Notes: generated from the letters alone by a model not told the origin. 64,000 nucleotides of DNA from Paenibacillus sp. UNC499MF (GCF_900107975.1 NZ_FNVF01000003.1:253155-317154); one strand, 5' to 3'. Shown: positions 9,924 to 17,764, counted from the first letter of the stretch. Program-made: numbers and translations.

Positions 9924-9945
9924 ATTTCTTTCTTCATTGTTCCAA
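9916..9945 (-). promoter_or_regulatory. Likely leuCD promoter
   Basis: Complement TTGGAA-N18-TAGCAT, ending about 47 nt before the leuC start. It lies between the two T-N11-A dyads. Confidence 0.4.
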
Positions 9946-9955
9946 GATATAATAA

Positions 9956-9970
9956 CTATAACCTTCATAG
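9956..9970. promoter_or_regulatory. Candidate LysR-type operator 1
   Basis: Perfect interrupted dyad CTAT-N7-ATAG with a T-N11-A core. It sits just upstream of the predicted leuC -35 and 30 nt before the LysR-type start, the usual position for an autoregulated divergent LysR pair. Confidence 0.45.
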
Positions 9971-9999
9971 GTAAAACCAATAATTAAAGGAGCCTTCAT

Positions 10000-10914
10000 A
10001 TGGAACTACGCCAACTGCAGTACGCCGTACAAATCGCCCTGGAGCGCAACTTCTCACGGGCGGCCGAAAAGCTACATATCGCCCAGCCTTCGCTCAGCCA
10101 GCAGTTGTCCAAGCTGGAACGCGAAATAGGCGTTCTGCTTTTCCAGCGCAGCACCAATTCCGTAGAGCTGACTCATGCCGGTTCTATTTTTGTAGATAAA
10201 GCCCAGAGCATACTCGATTCACTCGAACAGTTGAAGCAGGAAATGGAGGATATCTCCCTGATGAAGAAGGGGAAGCTCGTTGTCGGAAGCATGCCGATCA
10301 CCGGTTCTACGATCATGCCGTATGTGCTCCCCGTCTTCCAGGCCGCCTACCCGGATATCGAAGTCGTTCTCGTCGAGGAAACTTCCGCCAATCTGGAGAA
10401 ATTGACGACCAGCGGCCAAACGGACATTTCCCTGCTCGCTCTTCCCATGCAGGAAGATTCGCTCGTCTACTCCCACCTCCTGGACGAAGAAATCGTCATC
10501 GCCTTTCCGCCAAACCATCCTCTGGCCAAGCGGCACATAGAAAACGGAGAGCCCGTTACGATCTCCGAGCTGGAAAACGAAGCCTTCATCGCGCTCAAGA
10601 AAGGCCAGGGGTTCCGTAAAATCAACGTTGCCCTCTGCCAGGAAGCCGGCTTCACCCCTAACATCGTTTTCGAAAGTTCCAATATGGAGACGGTCCAGTC
10701 CCTTGTAGCCGCCGGTATGGGAATCGCCTTCGTACCTTATCTTATCTCCAAAAGAACCCGCAGCGAGCTGTCACCCGTTCACCTTCCGCTCCGGAATCAT
10801 CCCTCCCGGACTCTGGTTATCGCCCACAGGCGGGGGCGGTATCTGTCCAAAGCGGCGGACGCCTTTATCGAGACGATTCAGGGGGTCATGAAGGACCAGG
10901 GCGGCCTCGACTAG
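10000..10914 (+). CDS. LysR-family transcriptional regulator
   Basis: 304-aa regulator. The winged helix-turn-helix is at residues 1-60 (MELRQLQYAV; FSRAAEKLHIAQPSLSQQ with the LysR recognition helix), followed by a periplasmic-binding-like effector domain (about 90-295). The ribosome site AAAGGAG precedes the ATG. It is divergent from leuCD, with two T-N11-A dyads in the shared 130-nt gap, so control of leuCD is the simplest inference. The effector is unknown, and the sequence alone does not exclude other targets. Confidence 0.93.
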   Translation: MELRQLQYAVQIALERNFSRAAEKLHIAQPSLSQQLSKLEREIGVLLFQRSTNSVELTHAGSIFVDKAQSILDSLEQLKQEMEDISLMKKGKLVVGSMPITGSTIMPYVLPVFQAAYPDIEVVLVEETSANLEKLTTSGQTDISLLALPMQEDSLVYSHLLDEEIVIAFPPNHPLAKRHIENGEPVTISELENEAFIALKKGQGFRKINVALCQEAGFTPNIVFESSNMETVQSLVAAGMGIAFVPYLISKRTRSELSPVHLPLRNHPSRTLVIAHRRGRYLSKAADAFIETIQGVMKDQGGLD

Positions 10915-10947
10915 GCGGACTACCGGCAACTTGGTGAAGCTCCGTTT

Positions 10948-10973
10948 GTTTCATCTCTTCTCCTGGCGGGTAG
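10948..10973 (+). promoter_or_regulatory. SigB-type promoter of the GlsB-like gene
   Basis: GTTTCA-N14-GGGTAG, close to the known SigB consensus GTTTAA-N12-14-GGGTAT. It ends 43 nt before the coding start. Confidence 0.7.
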
Positions 10974-11016
10974 AAAAAAGTACGACAGAATCAATAAGTT
11001 AAAGGGGAGTGGAACC

Positions 11017-11277
11017 ATGATAGGCTTCATTATTACTATTATAATGGCCGTAGTCATCGGGATTATCGGCGACGCGATCGTAAGAAGCAATATGCCCGGA
11101 GGCATACTGGGATCCATGTTGGCCGGTTTTGTCGGAGCGTGGCTCGGTTCTTTGCTTCTCGGCAGCTGGGGTCCCGAAATCGGAGGCTTTGCTGTCATTC
11201 CGGCTATTATCGGTGCAGCGTTATTCGTTTTCCTGATCGGCTTAGCCAGCCGCGCTTTTCACCGCACCAATGTTTAA
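11017..11277 (+). CDS. GlsB/YeaQ/YmgE-family stress membrane protein
   Basis: 86-aa, very hydrophobic, Gly-rich protein with three predicted membrane helices (about residues 2-22, 30-50, 55-78). The family (transglycosylase-associated protein) is small and stress-induced, with no proven biochemical role. The ribosome site AAAGGGGAG lies 8-9 nt before the ATG. The SigB-type promoter upstream fits a general-stress gene. Confidence 0.9.
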   Translation: MIGFIITIIMAVVIGIIGDAIVRSNMPGGILGSMLAGFVGAWLGSLLLGSWGPEIGGFAVIPAIIGAALFVFLIGLASRAFHRTNV

Positions 11278-11356
11278 CCCGCGGAAACACTTCACATTTC
11301 TATAAATGTATCTTGTGTTTTAAAAAAATGATATTCAGGTAAAGGAGATGGATCAT

Positions 11357-11722
11357 ATGTCTAACGAATCCAAAGGTAATGGCGTATTGCTTGGTACTCT
11401 GGTAGGTGCAGGTGTAGGCGCGATCACAGCCCTTCTTCTTGCCCCTAAAACAGGCCGTGAAATGAGAGAAGACCTCTCGGTTAAATACTCCGAATGGATG
11501 GCGAAAGGTCAAGAACTCGCTTCCGACGCTAAAACGAAAGTAGCGGATGTAGCCAGCCGCGTGAACGAGCAGACCAGCAATCTGGTCGACCGCTCGAAGG
11601 AATTGGTAAACAGCGCAGCGACTTCCACGAACCGCGCTCTCGACAATGTGAAAGACATGAAAGAAGAGCGTACGGACCAGATGCTGAACAGCATGGACCA
11701 GTCCAATAAACCGATGAACTAA
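11357..11722 (+). CDS. YtxH-domain general stress protein
   Basis: 121-aa protein with an N-terminal Gly-rich hydrophobic segment (LLGTLVGAGVGAITALLLAP) followed by a charged helical region, the YtxH pattern. The ATG at 11357 is chosen because the in-frame ATG at 11348 overlaps the AAAGGAG ribosome site. YtxH proteins in Bacillus belong to the SigB/SigH general stress group. It lies 79 nt after the GlsB-like gene and is probably transcribed with it. A terminator follows. Confidence 0.88.
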   Translation: MSNESKGNGVLLGTLVGAGVGAITALLLAPKTGREMREDLSVKYSEWMAKGQELASDAKTKVADVASRVNEQTSNLVDRSKELVNSAATSTNRALDNVKDMKEERTDQMLNSMDQSNKPMN

Positions 11723-11763
11723 ACCGCTTCGGGAACCCCTATTGGAATTGTTCCGAGCATCGG

Positions 11764-11796
11764 CAGCCAGCTTCTCTGCGGAGAGCTGGCTGTTTT
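11764..11796 (+). terminator. Terminator after the YtxH gene
   Basis: Near-perfect stem CAGCCAGCT/AGCTGGCTG followed by TTTT, 42 nt after the stop codon. Confidence 0.75.
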
Positions 11797-11848
11797 GGCG
11801 AAAGCCGCACAGGAGCCGTTCAAACTGACCGAAAGAGGTGCATTCCTT

Positions 11849-12178
11849 ATGAGACAGTCTTCTCCCACCCGTGAGCGCCGAGTCCCTGGAGAGGTACCGA
11901 TTCCTTCCCAGGAACCGAGCCGGAAGGAATTGGCGCTGGAACGCCTTGCTACCATCCTGGAACGCTCCGAGTATAAAGATGTGATCGAAAATTATCTCAA
12001 TCCGCGTAAACGGATCATTACGAATTTCACGGCCGGCTTGGCCAGAGGCCTGGGACTTACGATCGGAACCACGGTAGTAGTCGCGCTGCTCGGCTGGCTC
12101 GTTTCCCAATTCGTTTCCATGCCGATTATCGGTGAATTTATCGCGAAGCTCGTATCCTACGTGGATATGTATAAATAG
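11849..12178 (+). CDS. DUF5665-type membrane protein
   Basis: 109-aa protein: a basic N-terminus, then ERLATILERSEYKDVIENYL, a segment NPRKRIITNF and one or two hydrophobic helices (about residues 60-95). This matches what I recall of DUF5665 proteins, small membrane proteins of unknown function in spore-forming Firmicutes. The start at 11849 has an AGAGGTG ribosome site; the frame stays open to 11795 without one. Probably part of the stress island. Confidence 0.75.
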   Translation: MRQSSPTRERRVPGEVPIPSQEPSRKELALERLATILERSEYKDVIENYLNPRKRIITNFTAGLARGLGLTIGTTVVVALLGWLVSQFVSMPIIGEFIAKLVSYVDMYK

Positions 12179-12179
12179 T

Positions 12180-12222
12180 AAAAAGGCTGCCGGGCGGGCT
12201 ACAGACTCCAGGCAGTCTTTTT
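12180..12222 (+). terminator. Terminator after the DUF5665 gene
   Basis: Stem AAAGGCTGCC/GGCAGTCTTT (one G-U pair) with a T run, directly after the stop codon. Confidence 0.85.
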
Positions 12223-12519
12223 CTTACTTCACGTTTTTTAAGGGTATCCGTTCCGCCTGTACTTTACATTACTTTTGACGCCCCGGGTCTTAATCGGTTC
12301 TTGGTTCTTTTAATTAGCAGACTATGAATAATTGATTTTTAGTCGGCCCTTACTGCGTGCGTAGTCTGTACCCCCTCCCTTCCCGCTCCGTTCTACTGTG
12401 TTCCAATGAAATTGAACTTCAACGATCTCGGTTGCTTTTATCAAATGTTTTGTCCCTATGCTCTGCTTTTTCGCCGGATCATCCTTAAGAATCCGCTCTA
12501 GTCCCTATTGCTGCTCAAC
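12223..12519. other. Intergenic stretch, no gene seen
   Basis: About 300 nt between two convergent terminators. Frames are broken in all readings, with patches of T- and C-rich sequence. I found no RNA gene, repeat or mobile-element signature. Confidence 0.6.
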
Positions 12520-12560
12520 AAAAAAACAGCCCGGCAGAGATCGCTCTGCACAAGGCTGTC
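12520..12560 (-). terminator. Terminator of the 104-aa hypothetical gene
   Basis: Complement ACAGCC ... GGCTGT followed by seven T. An inner GCAGAG/CTCTGC stem extends it. Confidence 0.8.
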
Positions 12561-12575
12561 GTTATTTCGGTAATC

Positions 12576-12890
12576 TTACGCAAAGAGTGCATTCACTTGT
12601 TCGTTCTGCATCTCTTCATTCAGAATTTTACTTACCGGAATCGGATGTTTATCCGGCTTTACCAGGAAGGTCTCTTGCAGGTAAAAACCGTGCTCTTTCG
12701 CTTTAGCATACGTTTGGCAGAAATGATCGGCTGCACGGACTGCCCGATAAAATTCTGAATACGTTTCCAAAACATTCCCATTGCCAAGCGGGTTCGTACT
12801 AGCGCGTATACAAAGCTGATAAGTTGCCCCGTCAACTTCACGAACCAGAATTTCGCTGCCTTCACAGTCGATCGTATATTTGACTGTCAT
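12576..12890 (-). CDS. Hypothetical protein, probably SigB-controlled
   Basis: 104-aa cytosolic-looking protein starting MTVKYTIDCEGSE, with no signal peptide or membrane helix and no family I recognise. A GTG at 12899 in the same frame is an alternative start. A GAAGG/GGTGAG-rich stretch precedes both. A site matching the SigB consensus (GTTTCA-N15-GGGTAA) lies about 57 nt upstream, and the gene is bounded by its own terminator, so it is a single-gene unit. Confidence 0.75.
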   Translation of the reverse strand: MTVKYTIDCEGSEILVREVDGATYQLCIRASTNPLGNGNVLETYSEFYRAVRAADHFCQTYAKAKEHGFYLQETFLVKPDKHPIPVSKILNEEMQNEQVNALFA

Positions 12891-12946
12891 AAGACTCACC
12901 GCCTTCTTTAGAGTGGGAATTCATTTTAATTGGGTATGGTCTTTAT

Positions 12947-12973
12947 TTACCCATATTCCCTGCAGCTTGAAAC
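12947..12973 (-). promoter_or_regulatory. SigB-type promoter of the 104-aa hypothetical gene
   Basis: Complement GTTTCA-N15-GGGTAA. Both hexamers are good; the spacer is one nt longer than the usual range. Confidence 0.6.
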
Positions 12974-13037
12974 GATTTTTTTCTTATACCGCCCCACCGA
13001 CCAAACGCCGGATCGGCCCCTAACGGGGCCCGTCCGT

Positions 13038-13979
13038 TTATTTCAGATTGGAATTCTTGCTTTTGCCCTTAATAATATCGCCCGTCCAGCCCTTCCAATG
13101 CAGCCAGGCAAGAACTATAAGCGGCAAAGCCACAATGAGGCCCAGAGCAAGATAATAACCGCTGTTCCACTTAAGCTCCGGCATGTTTTCGAAGTTCATG
13201 CCCCATATCCCCGCAAGCATCGTGGGTGGCGCAAATACGGCCGTAAAGACCGTCAGAGTCTTCGTAATCTCATTCCCCCGGTAGTTCGCGATGCTCGTAT
13301 CCAGAGCCAGCAGGGCCTCTACTTCTTCCGTATAAAGCTTCAGCCGCGTCATAATACGCTCGATTTTGATACAGGTTCTACGGTGCTCGAGCCCTTCTTC
13401 CATGTTCTCGACAAACAGTTCCTTGGTTGTCATCATCGTGTCTTTAAGCGGACGCACCCATTTAGTCATATCGAGAAGCTCGTGCCGGCGGTCAAGAATG
13501 CGGTCCAGCAGCTTGGAATTGTTTCTTTTTCTCATATGCTCCCCGACCTGACGCATTCTTTTCTCATAATCCGTCAGAACATGCAGCAGCCGCTCCGCAA
13601 TATAACCGAGGATAACGAAAAGGCCTTCAAGCGCATTCTCCGCATTTAACGTCTGTTCGCGGATCAAGTCCGGATCAAAGGGTGACAGCAGCTCTTCCTT
13701 AAAATTGATCGTAACCAGATGTTGTTCATTAACAAGAAAGTGAAAAATCGGAGTGCCTTCCCGGCATTTGGAGTCAAAATCATAATAAAACGCCCCCTCC
13801 AGCAGCTCACTTCCTTTATTGCGGTACAATCGGGCTTCAAACGGTTCCGCTGCCGCTTGCTTTACGAGCGGCTTCAATTCTTCGGGCAGCTTATCGATCG
13901 CCACATTGAGGTTTCCCTCCTTATCATGCAGGTCGTGCCAAACCCAATTCGATGAAGATTCCAGCTCTTTATCTTCCAT
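13038..13979 (-). CDS. corA: CorA-family Mg2+/divalent cation transporter
   Basis: 313-aa CorA channel. The long cytosolic alpha/beta and helical N-terminal part is followed by two C-terminal membrane helices, and the signature GMN is seen in GIWGMNFENMPEL. The start MEDKELE at 13979 has a GAGGAAGGGG ribosome site; the frame extends to 14051 across a terminator hairpin and that extension is rejected. It follows sigB but is separated from it by a terminator. Confidence 0.95.
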   Translation of the reverse strand: MEDKELESSSNWVWHDLHDKEGNLNVAIDKLPEELKPLVKQAAAEPFEARLYRNKGSELLEGAFYYDFDSKCREGTPIFHFLVNEQHLVTINFKEELLSPFDPDLIREQTLNAENALEGLFVILGYIAERLLHVLTDYEKRMRQVGEHMRKRNNSKLLDRILDRRHELLDMTKWVRPLKDTMMTTKELFVENMEEGLEHRRTCIKIERIMTRLKLYTEEVEALLALDTSIANYRGNEITKTLTVFTAVFAPPTMLAGIWGMNFENMPELKWNSGYYLALGLIVALPLIVLAWLHWKGWTGDIIKGKSKNSNLK

Positions 13980-14012
13980 GTTTACCCCTTCCTCTACCGG
14001 TATATTGTCATT

Positions 14013-14046
14013 AAAAAAGAACACGCTGTAACAACGTGTTCTTTTC
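14013..14046 (-). terminator. Terminator of the rsbV-rsbW-sigB operon
   Basis: Complement AAGAACACG/CGTGTTCTT with a T run, 27 nt after the sigB stop. It closes the operon before corA, so no rsbX-like gene belongs to it. Confidence 0.8.
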
Positions 14047-14073
14047 TGCAAGTTCTATTGCCGCATGAACGTT

Positions 14074-14853
14074 TCAAGCGCCTTCCCCAGGCTTGTTCTT
14101 CTCGAAATATTTGCGCAGCTTATCCAGCGCTCTGCGCTGAATACGGGATACGCTCATTTGAGAAACGCCAAGATCCTGAGCGATGGTTCTTTGAGAATAC
14201 CCATCCACGTAAGCCAGCATCAGGACTTTCTGCTCCTCAGGCTTCAGGTGGCTTAACGCCTCCTGCAAATCGAGTTTGTTGTCGACATTCAGATACTCAT
14301 CCACCTGAGTACCCAAGACGTCGCCAATCGTTGATCCGTTCTCTTCGGTTGAAAGCGGCATGTCCAAAGACACATAATGATAGCATTCGCGGCCGGCCAA
14401 AATTTCAATCGTTTCCTCGACAGTCAGACTCAGTTCTTCCGCAATTTCATTCACATTGGGAGAACGCTCCAGCCGCATTGTCAGATGATCGATTGCCTGC
14501 TGGATCTGGAATCCTTTTTCTTTAATCCGTCTCGGAACCTGGATATACCACGATTTGTCACGAAGATAATTCTTCATGTGGCCGATAATGCTTTTCATCA
14601 TATAAGCATCAAACTGCACCCCGTGAGAAGGGTCAAACTGCTTAAACAGCTTCAGCAGAGATATTTGCCCGATTTGAATCAGATCTTCATACAGATCCGG
14701 ACGGTTGCGGGACATCTTCGCTGCAGCCATTTTCACAGTAGACTCGTATTGAATAAGCAAAGAGGTAGCGATATCATTGCATTCGGTTTCCTGATACTGT
14801 CGAATCAGATCATGGATATGCTCCATCTCTTTCCTCTCGGATTGTAATTTCAT
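14074..14853 (-). CDS. sigB: General stress sigma factor SigB
   Basis: 259-aa sigma factor of the SigB/SigF/SigG group. Region 2 includes DLIQIGQISLLKLFKQFDP, region 3 ERSPNVNEIAEELSLT, and region 4 ends in a helix-turn-helix YSQRTIAQDLGVSQMSVSRI. It directs RNA polymerase to GTTTAA/GGGTAT promoters. Its ATG overlaps the rsbW stop by 4 nt (ATGA), so the two are translationally coupled. Naming as SigB rather than SigF rests on the rsbV/rsbW partners without spoIIA features and on the SigB-type promoters nearby. Confidence 0.93.
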   Translation of the reverse strand: MKLQSERKEMEHIHDLIRQYQETECNDIATSLLIQYESTVKMAAAKMSRNRPDLYEDLIQIGQISLLKLFKQFDPSHGVQFDAYMMKSIIGHMKNYLRDKSWYIQVPRRIKEKGFQIQQAIDHLTMRLERSPNVNEIAEELSLTVEETIEILAGRECYHYVSLDMPLSTEENGSTIGDVLGTQVDEYLNVDNKLDLQEALSHLKPEEQKVLMLAYVDGYSQRTIAQDLGVSQMSVSRIQRRALDKLRKYFEKNKPGEGA

Positions 14854-15299
14854 ACCATTTCCTCACTTTTGCTGACCATCTTCGTTAAGATAACAACAGT
14901 CCCCTGATCCCCTTTCACTTCTACATGGTCCATCAGGGCTTGCATAAGATATAATCCGAGGCCGCCGCTGCTCACTTCATCCAGAGATTTATTGTGCAGC
15001 GAGTCGGCGGAACCTACTTTCGTGACATGGTCAAAGCTGAGACCCTGATCCTGCACGGTAATTTTAATGCCGCCGTCCACCTCTTCGAAATGAACTTCCA
15101 TTTTGCCGCCTTGGCCAGGCTCATAAGCGTGAACTACAACGTTGTTGCAAGCCTCCGAAACGGCGACTTTCATATCTTCGATATCTTCATAAGAGAAACC
15201 CATCTTGGAGCTGATTCCATAGAGCGTCAAACGGACGAGATCGATGTATTCAGCTTCAGCAGGCAGCGTTAAACTCACAGTACGATTTTTGGATTCCAT
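14850..15299 (-). CDS. rsbW: Anti-sigma factor and serine kinase RsbW
   Basis: 149-aa GHKL kinase that binds SigB and phosphorylates RsbV. The N box (EACNNVVVHAYEP), G1 (DQGLSFD) and G2 (SSGGLGLYLMQALMD) of the Bergerat fold are all visible. It sits between rsbV (20 nt upstream) and sigB (4-nt overlap), the order known in Bacillus. No unusual features. Confidence 0.94.
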   Translation of the reverse strand: MESKNRTVSLTLPAEAEYIDLVRLTLYGISSKMGFSYEDIEDMKVAVSEACNNVVVHAYEPGQGGKMEVHFEEVDGGIKITVQDQGLSFDHVTKVGSADSLHNKSLDEVSSGGLGLYLMQALMDHVEVKGDQGTVVILTKMVSKSEEMV

Positions 15300-15319
15300 A
15301 GACCCTTTTCTTTCCTTTC

Positions 15320-15655
15320 TTAGTTCACAGTATTCGCTACAGCCGACAAAAACGGTGTTAACCCCGTAAGGTCAAACAACTTCTGGACCTTGGGAGGGAT
15401 ATTCTCAACCGCAAAAGGAGCTTTTAAAGCGTGACGGGTTTTGATGATCGTGAGTATAACTCCGATTCCCGTACTGTCGATATAGGTTAATTCTTTAAGA
15501 TTGAGAATAAGTTTGCGTCCCACATCTTGCACAAACGGGTCCACGTTTGTATTAAACTCGGATGCTTTGGATAGATCCAGCTCCCCGATCAAAGAAATGA
15601 TGTTATCATCATCTGTAATTTGTTTTTCCATTCTGAATTTGTTCTCTTGCACCAT
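15320..15655 (-). CDS. rsbV: Anti-anti-sigma factor RsbV
   Basis: 111-aa STAS-domain protein. The conserved phospho-acceptor serine is in YIDSTGIGV (about residue 61). When dephosphorylated it binds RsbW and frees SigB. The ribosome site AAGGAGGAC is strong. A SigB-type promoter lies about 60 nt upstream, as expected for autoregulation of the operon. Confidence 0.94.
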   Translation of the reverse strand: MVQENKFRMEKQITDDDNIISLIGELDLSKASEFNTNVDPFVQDVGRKLILNLKELTYIDSTGIGVILTIIKTRHALKAPFAVENIPPKVQKLFDLTGLTPFLSAVANTVN

Positions 15656-15715
15656 TTATTTTGTCCTCCTTAGTCAATGACCCACCAATTATAATACCTG
15701 CACATACTACTTACT

Positions 15716-15741
15716 TTACCCGGCATGAATCCAGGTGAAAC
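15716..15741 (-). promoter_or_regulatory. SigB-type autoregulatory promoter of rsbV-rsbW-sigB
   Basis: Complement GTTTCA-N14-GGGTAA, positioned about 60 nt before rsbV. The -35 matches 5/6 and the -10 is essentially consensus. Confidence 0.75.
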
Positions 15742-15802
15742 AGCTTTTTTATTTTACCTGTTATTACCAGCCCGCTCGGGCTATTCTTTGTAAGAAGCCG
15801 TC

Positions 15803-16261
15803 TTACTTGACGGCTACGCTTTTGCTGTTCGTCGTGCGGCTCTGCTTCAATCTCTTCCACATATCGACCGCTACCGGAACCAGCGGTGCGATGCGGTTCA
15901 CGATGCTTTTCGGAGAGTTCAGCTCTTTCTCCACTTTGTTTCTCATTGTATTCGTTACGGTAGCCGAGGTTTGGCGCACGGAAGTCGTAATTTCGCTTAC
16001 CACGTCCCCGACATTTTTAATGGTATAAAAGGTTTTGTCGAGCGCATGCAGCTTGTTGCGTACGTCCAGGCTAACCTCATTGGTATGACGAAGCAGTTCG
16101 TTTGCTTCCTGGCTTACCACCGTCACCTGCTGCTGTACTTGCTGAATGGTCTGGTTAGTCTGGGCAACGAGATCGGTCACCGACCGGAGTGTCTTTACCA
16201 GAAAAACGACGAGCACCACAAAGGCAATCGCAATAACCGCTAAACTAATTTGCCATATCAT
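15803..16261 (-). CDS. DUF948-domain membrane stress protein
   Basis: 152-aa protein with one N-terminal membrane helix (about residues 3-25), then a long heptad-rich coiled coil rich in Gln, Val and Thr, and a basic C-terminus. This is the DUF948 pattern, found in Firmicute general stress proteins of unknown activity. It has its own SigB-type promoter, divergent from that of dps. A short hairpin (GTAAGA/TCTTAC) overlaps its end. Confidence 0.88.
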   Translation of the reverse strand: MIWQISLAVIAIAFVVLVVFLVKTLRSVTDLVAQTNQTIQQVQQQVTVVSQEANELLRHTNEVSLDVRNKLHALDKTFYTIKNVGDVVSEITTSVRQTSATVTNTMRNKVEKELNSPKSIVNRIAPLVPVAVDMWKRLKQSRTTNSKSVAVK

Positions 16262-16328
16262 AAGCTATCCCCTCCCTTATACATGAACCTTGCTCATAAC
16301 CTTCCGGATCGACCGGCTTATCTCAGTT

Positions 16329-16354
16329 TTACCACCTTCCGGGCACTTTGAAAC
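16329..16354 (-). promoter_or_regulatory. SigB-type promoter of the DUF948 gene
   Basis: Complement GTTTCA-N14-TGGTAA. One mismatch in each hexamer; the distance to the start codon is about 68 nt. Confidence 0.6.
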
Positions 16355-16381
16355 AGCGGATTTCCCGCTATAATTTCCCTT

Positions 16382-16407
16382 GTTTCGCCCGGTGAAGCTG
16401 CGGGTAA
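16382..16407 (+). promoter_or_regulatory. SigB-type promoter of dps
   Basis: GTTTCG-N14-GGGTAA, 47 nt before the dps start and back to back with the DUF948 promoter. Confidence 0.7.
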
Positions 16408-16453
16408 TGAGCTTGTAGACACGACTATTCAGAGTTAAAGGGAGGAATTAAAC

Positions 16454-16915
16454 ATGGCTAAAACATCTACAGCTAAAGAACAACAAACCGTAACTTTACT
16501 TAATAAACAAGTTGCAAACTGGGGTGTCATGTACGTTAAGCTGCATCAGTTCCACTGGTACCTTAAAGGTCCTTCGTTCTTCGTTCTTCACGTTAAATTC
16601 GAAGAGCTCTATAAAGAAGCCGACCTTTACCTGGACACGATTGCCGAGCGTATCCTCGGACTGCATGGAAACCCGCTTTCCACGACGAAAGAATTCCAGA
16701 CGAATTCTTCTATTAAAGAAGTTTCTCCGGAGCGAAATGCCGGCCAGATGGTAGAAGAGCTTATCCAGGACTTCCGCACCATTACGGAAGAATCCAAGGA
16801 AGCGATCGAAACCGCCGAGAAAGAAGGCGACCACGGTACCGCAGATATGCTGACTGAAATTTGCACTAACCTTGAGAAACACATTTGGATGCTGGAGTCT
16901 TACATAAACGACTAA
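16454..16915 (+). CDS. dps: Dps-family ferritin-like DNA protection protein
   Basis: 153-aa Dps/MrgA-type protein that stores iron and protects DNA from oxidative damage as a dodecamer. The ferroxidase ligands are seen in LHQFHWYLKG and in FEELYKEADLYLDTIAERI. The ribosome site AAAGGGAGG lies 7 nt upstream. Preceded by a SigB-type promoter and followed by a 52-aa membrane-protein gene in the same transcript. A Dps-like gene also lies in the sigB cluster of B. cereus. Confidence 0.94.
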   Translation: MAKTSTAKEQQTVTLLNKQVANWGVMYVKLHQFHWYLKGPSFFVLHVKFEELYKEADLYLDTIAERILGLHGNPLSTTKEFQTNSSIKEVSPERNAGQMVEELIQDFRTITEESKEAIETAEKEGDHGTADMLTEICTNLEKHIWMLESYIND

Positions 16916-16955
16916 GACTGCCGCAATTGATTTCGTGCAGGGAGGAGGGTTACCC

Positions 16956-17114
16956 ATGGATCAAGACAAGAATGTCGACATTGAGCAGAGGCATATTGAG
17001 AAAAGATCGGATTCGAGCGCAGTCGCTTCCACTTTTATCAAATATGCGGCTTATCTCATCATTTTCTTTGGTTTCCTTTACTTCCTCGTTAAATATGTAT
17101 TCCCCAAATTTTAA
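16956..17114 (+). CDS. Small single-pass membrane protein (52 aa)
   Basis: Reads M-D-Q-D-K-N at the start, a charged N-terminal half, and one strong membrane helix (AAYLIIFFGFLYFLVKYVF, about residues 31-49), ending PKF. A very good ribosome site (GGAGGAGGG) lies 6-7 nt before the ATG. It lies 40 nt after dps and just before a strong terminator, so it is the last gene of the dps transcript. Family unknown; the form resembles other tiny stress-linked membrane proteins. Confidence 0.75.
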   Translation: MDQDKNVDIEQRHIEKRSDSSAVASTFIKYAAYLIIFFGFLYFLVKYVFPKF

Positions 17115-17127
17115 TAGATTTCCTTCC

Positions 17128-17157
17128 ATCAGCCTTCTTCGAAGGCTGATTTTTTTT
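17128..17157 (+). terminator. Terminator of the dps operon
   Basis: Perfect 10-bp stem ATCAGCCTTC/GAAGGCTGAT with a 3-nt loop and eight T. Confidence 0.95.
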
Positions 17158-17452
17158 GTGCCCCCGTTACATTGGCGGCCCTTCCTCTTCCGTTTATTGC
17201 GAGTGACACCGGCATGCGGACGACGGCGCGCCGCACCGAGCTGCCCGCAACTCGAAGCGGGCATGGTTACTCTCCTCATCACTATCAAGAGCAGATAGTC
17301 CAACAATCTCAATGAAACAAAGGAGCTTACGGCTGCTCCGACGGACGTTAATGGCTTTTGCAGGGATACCCGCAGGAACATCGGTCAAAACCATATGAGC
17401 TTTCGCATCTCATCTCTCTCGGCTCAACCTCTTCCGTTCTCCGCTCGCCCGC
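17158..17452. other. Intergenic stretch, possibly further rRNA debris
   Basis: About 295 nt with no credible gene. It contains small hairpins (GCCCGC/GCGGGC near 17240-17262). On the complement a few short strings resemble later parts of 16S rRNA, but much less clearly than the neighbouring relic. I cannot support a firm call. Confidence 0.4.
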
Positions 17453-17690
17453 CAGCCGCTTGCGCTACATGCTCCGGCGGCAAGACACCGCTCTTCTCAG
17501 GTACCTTTACAAAAAAACAGTTACTCTCCTTGGTGTTCTGCCCTGGCAACAGAGCTTTACGATCCGCAACCTTCATCATCATTCACGCGGCTACCCCATC
17601 GGGAAAAACAAATCCGCTCGACCACCGCACTTCTTTCTCCTGTACAGAGTTTCGTTGGATCGCCATAGAACCTATACGTTATTAATTCGC
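17453..17690 (-). pseudogene. Degenerate 16S rRNA fragment
   Basis: On the complement (17583 downward) the sequence reads GGATCGTAAAGCTCTGTTGC, then CAGGGCAGAAC, GAGAGTAACTG and GGTACCTGAGAAGA. These are in the order and spacing of Paenibacillus-type 16S rRNA around E. coli positions 400-500. Just 5' of that are GCCGCGTGAATGATGA and, further 5', GGTCGAGCGGATTTG, matching the 16S segments near positions 370 and 60. Downstream comes a decayed counterpart of the 515-540 region. Large internal deletions and many substitutions rule out a functional rRNA. Confidence 0.8.
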
Positions 17691-17731
17691 CGCCCCGGTC
17701 CTTTGTTTCACCTCAAAAAAGAGACAGACAA

Positions 17732-17764
17732 CAAAAAGACCCGCTTGGCGCGGGCCTGTTTTTA
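17732..17764 (-). terminator. Terminator of the 209-aa secreted-protein gene
   Basis: Complement stem GGCCCGC/GCGGGTC followed by five T, 27 nt after the stop codon. Confidence 0.85.

Noticed and set aside
11317-11342. SigB-like site GTTTTA-N14-AGGTAA before the YtxH gene
   Set aside because: Its -10 overlaps the ribosome site, so transcription would start at or inside the start codon.
17194-17394. Short minus-strand frame with a string like DVPAGIPAKAI, reminiscent of hexapeptide acetyltransferases
   Set aside because: Only one short match; the rest is not acetyltransferase-like and the region looks like rRNA debris.
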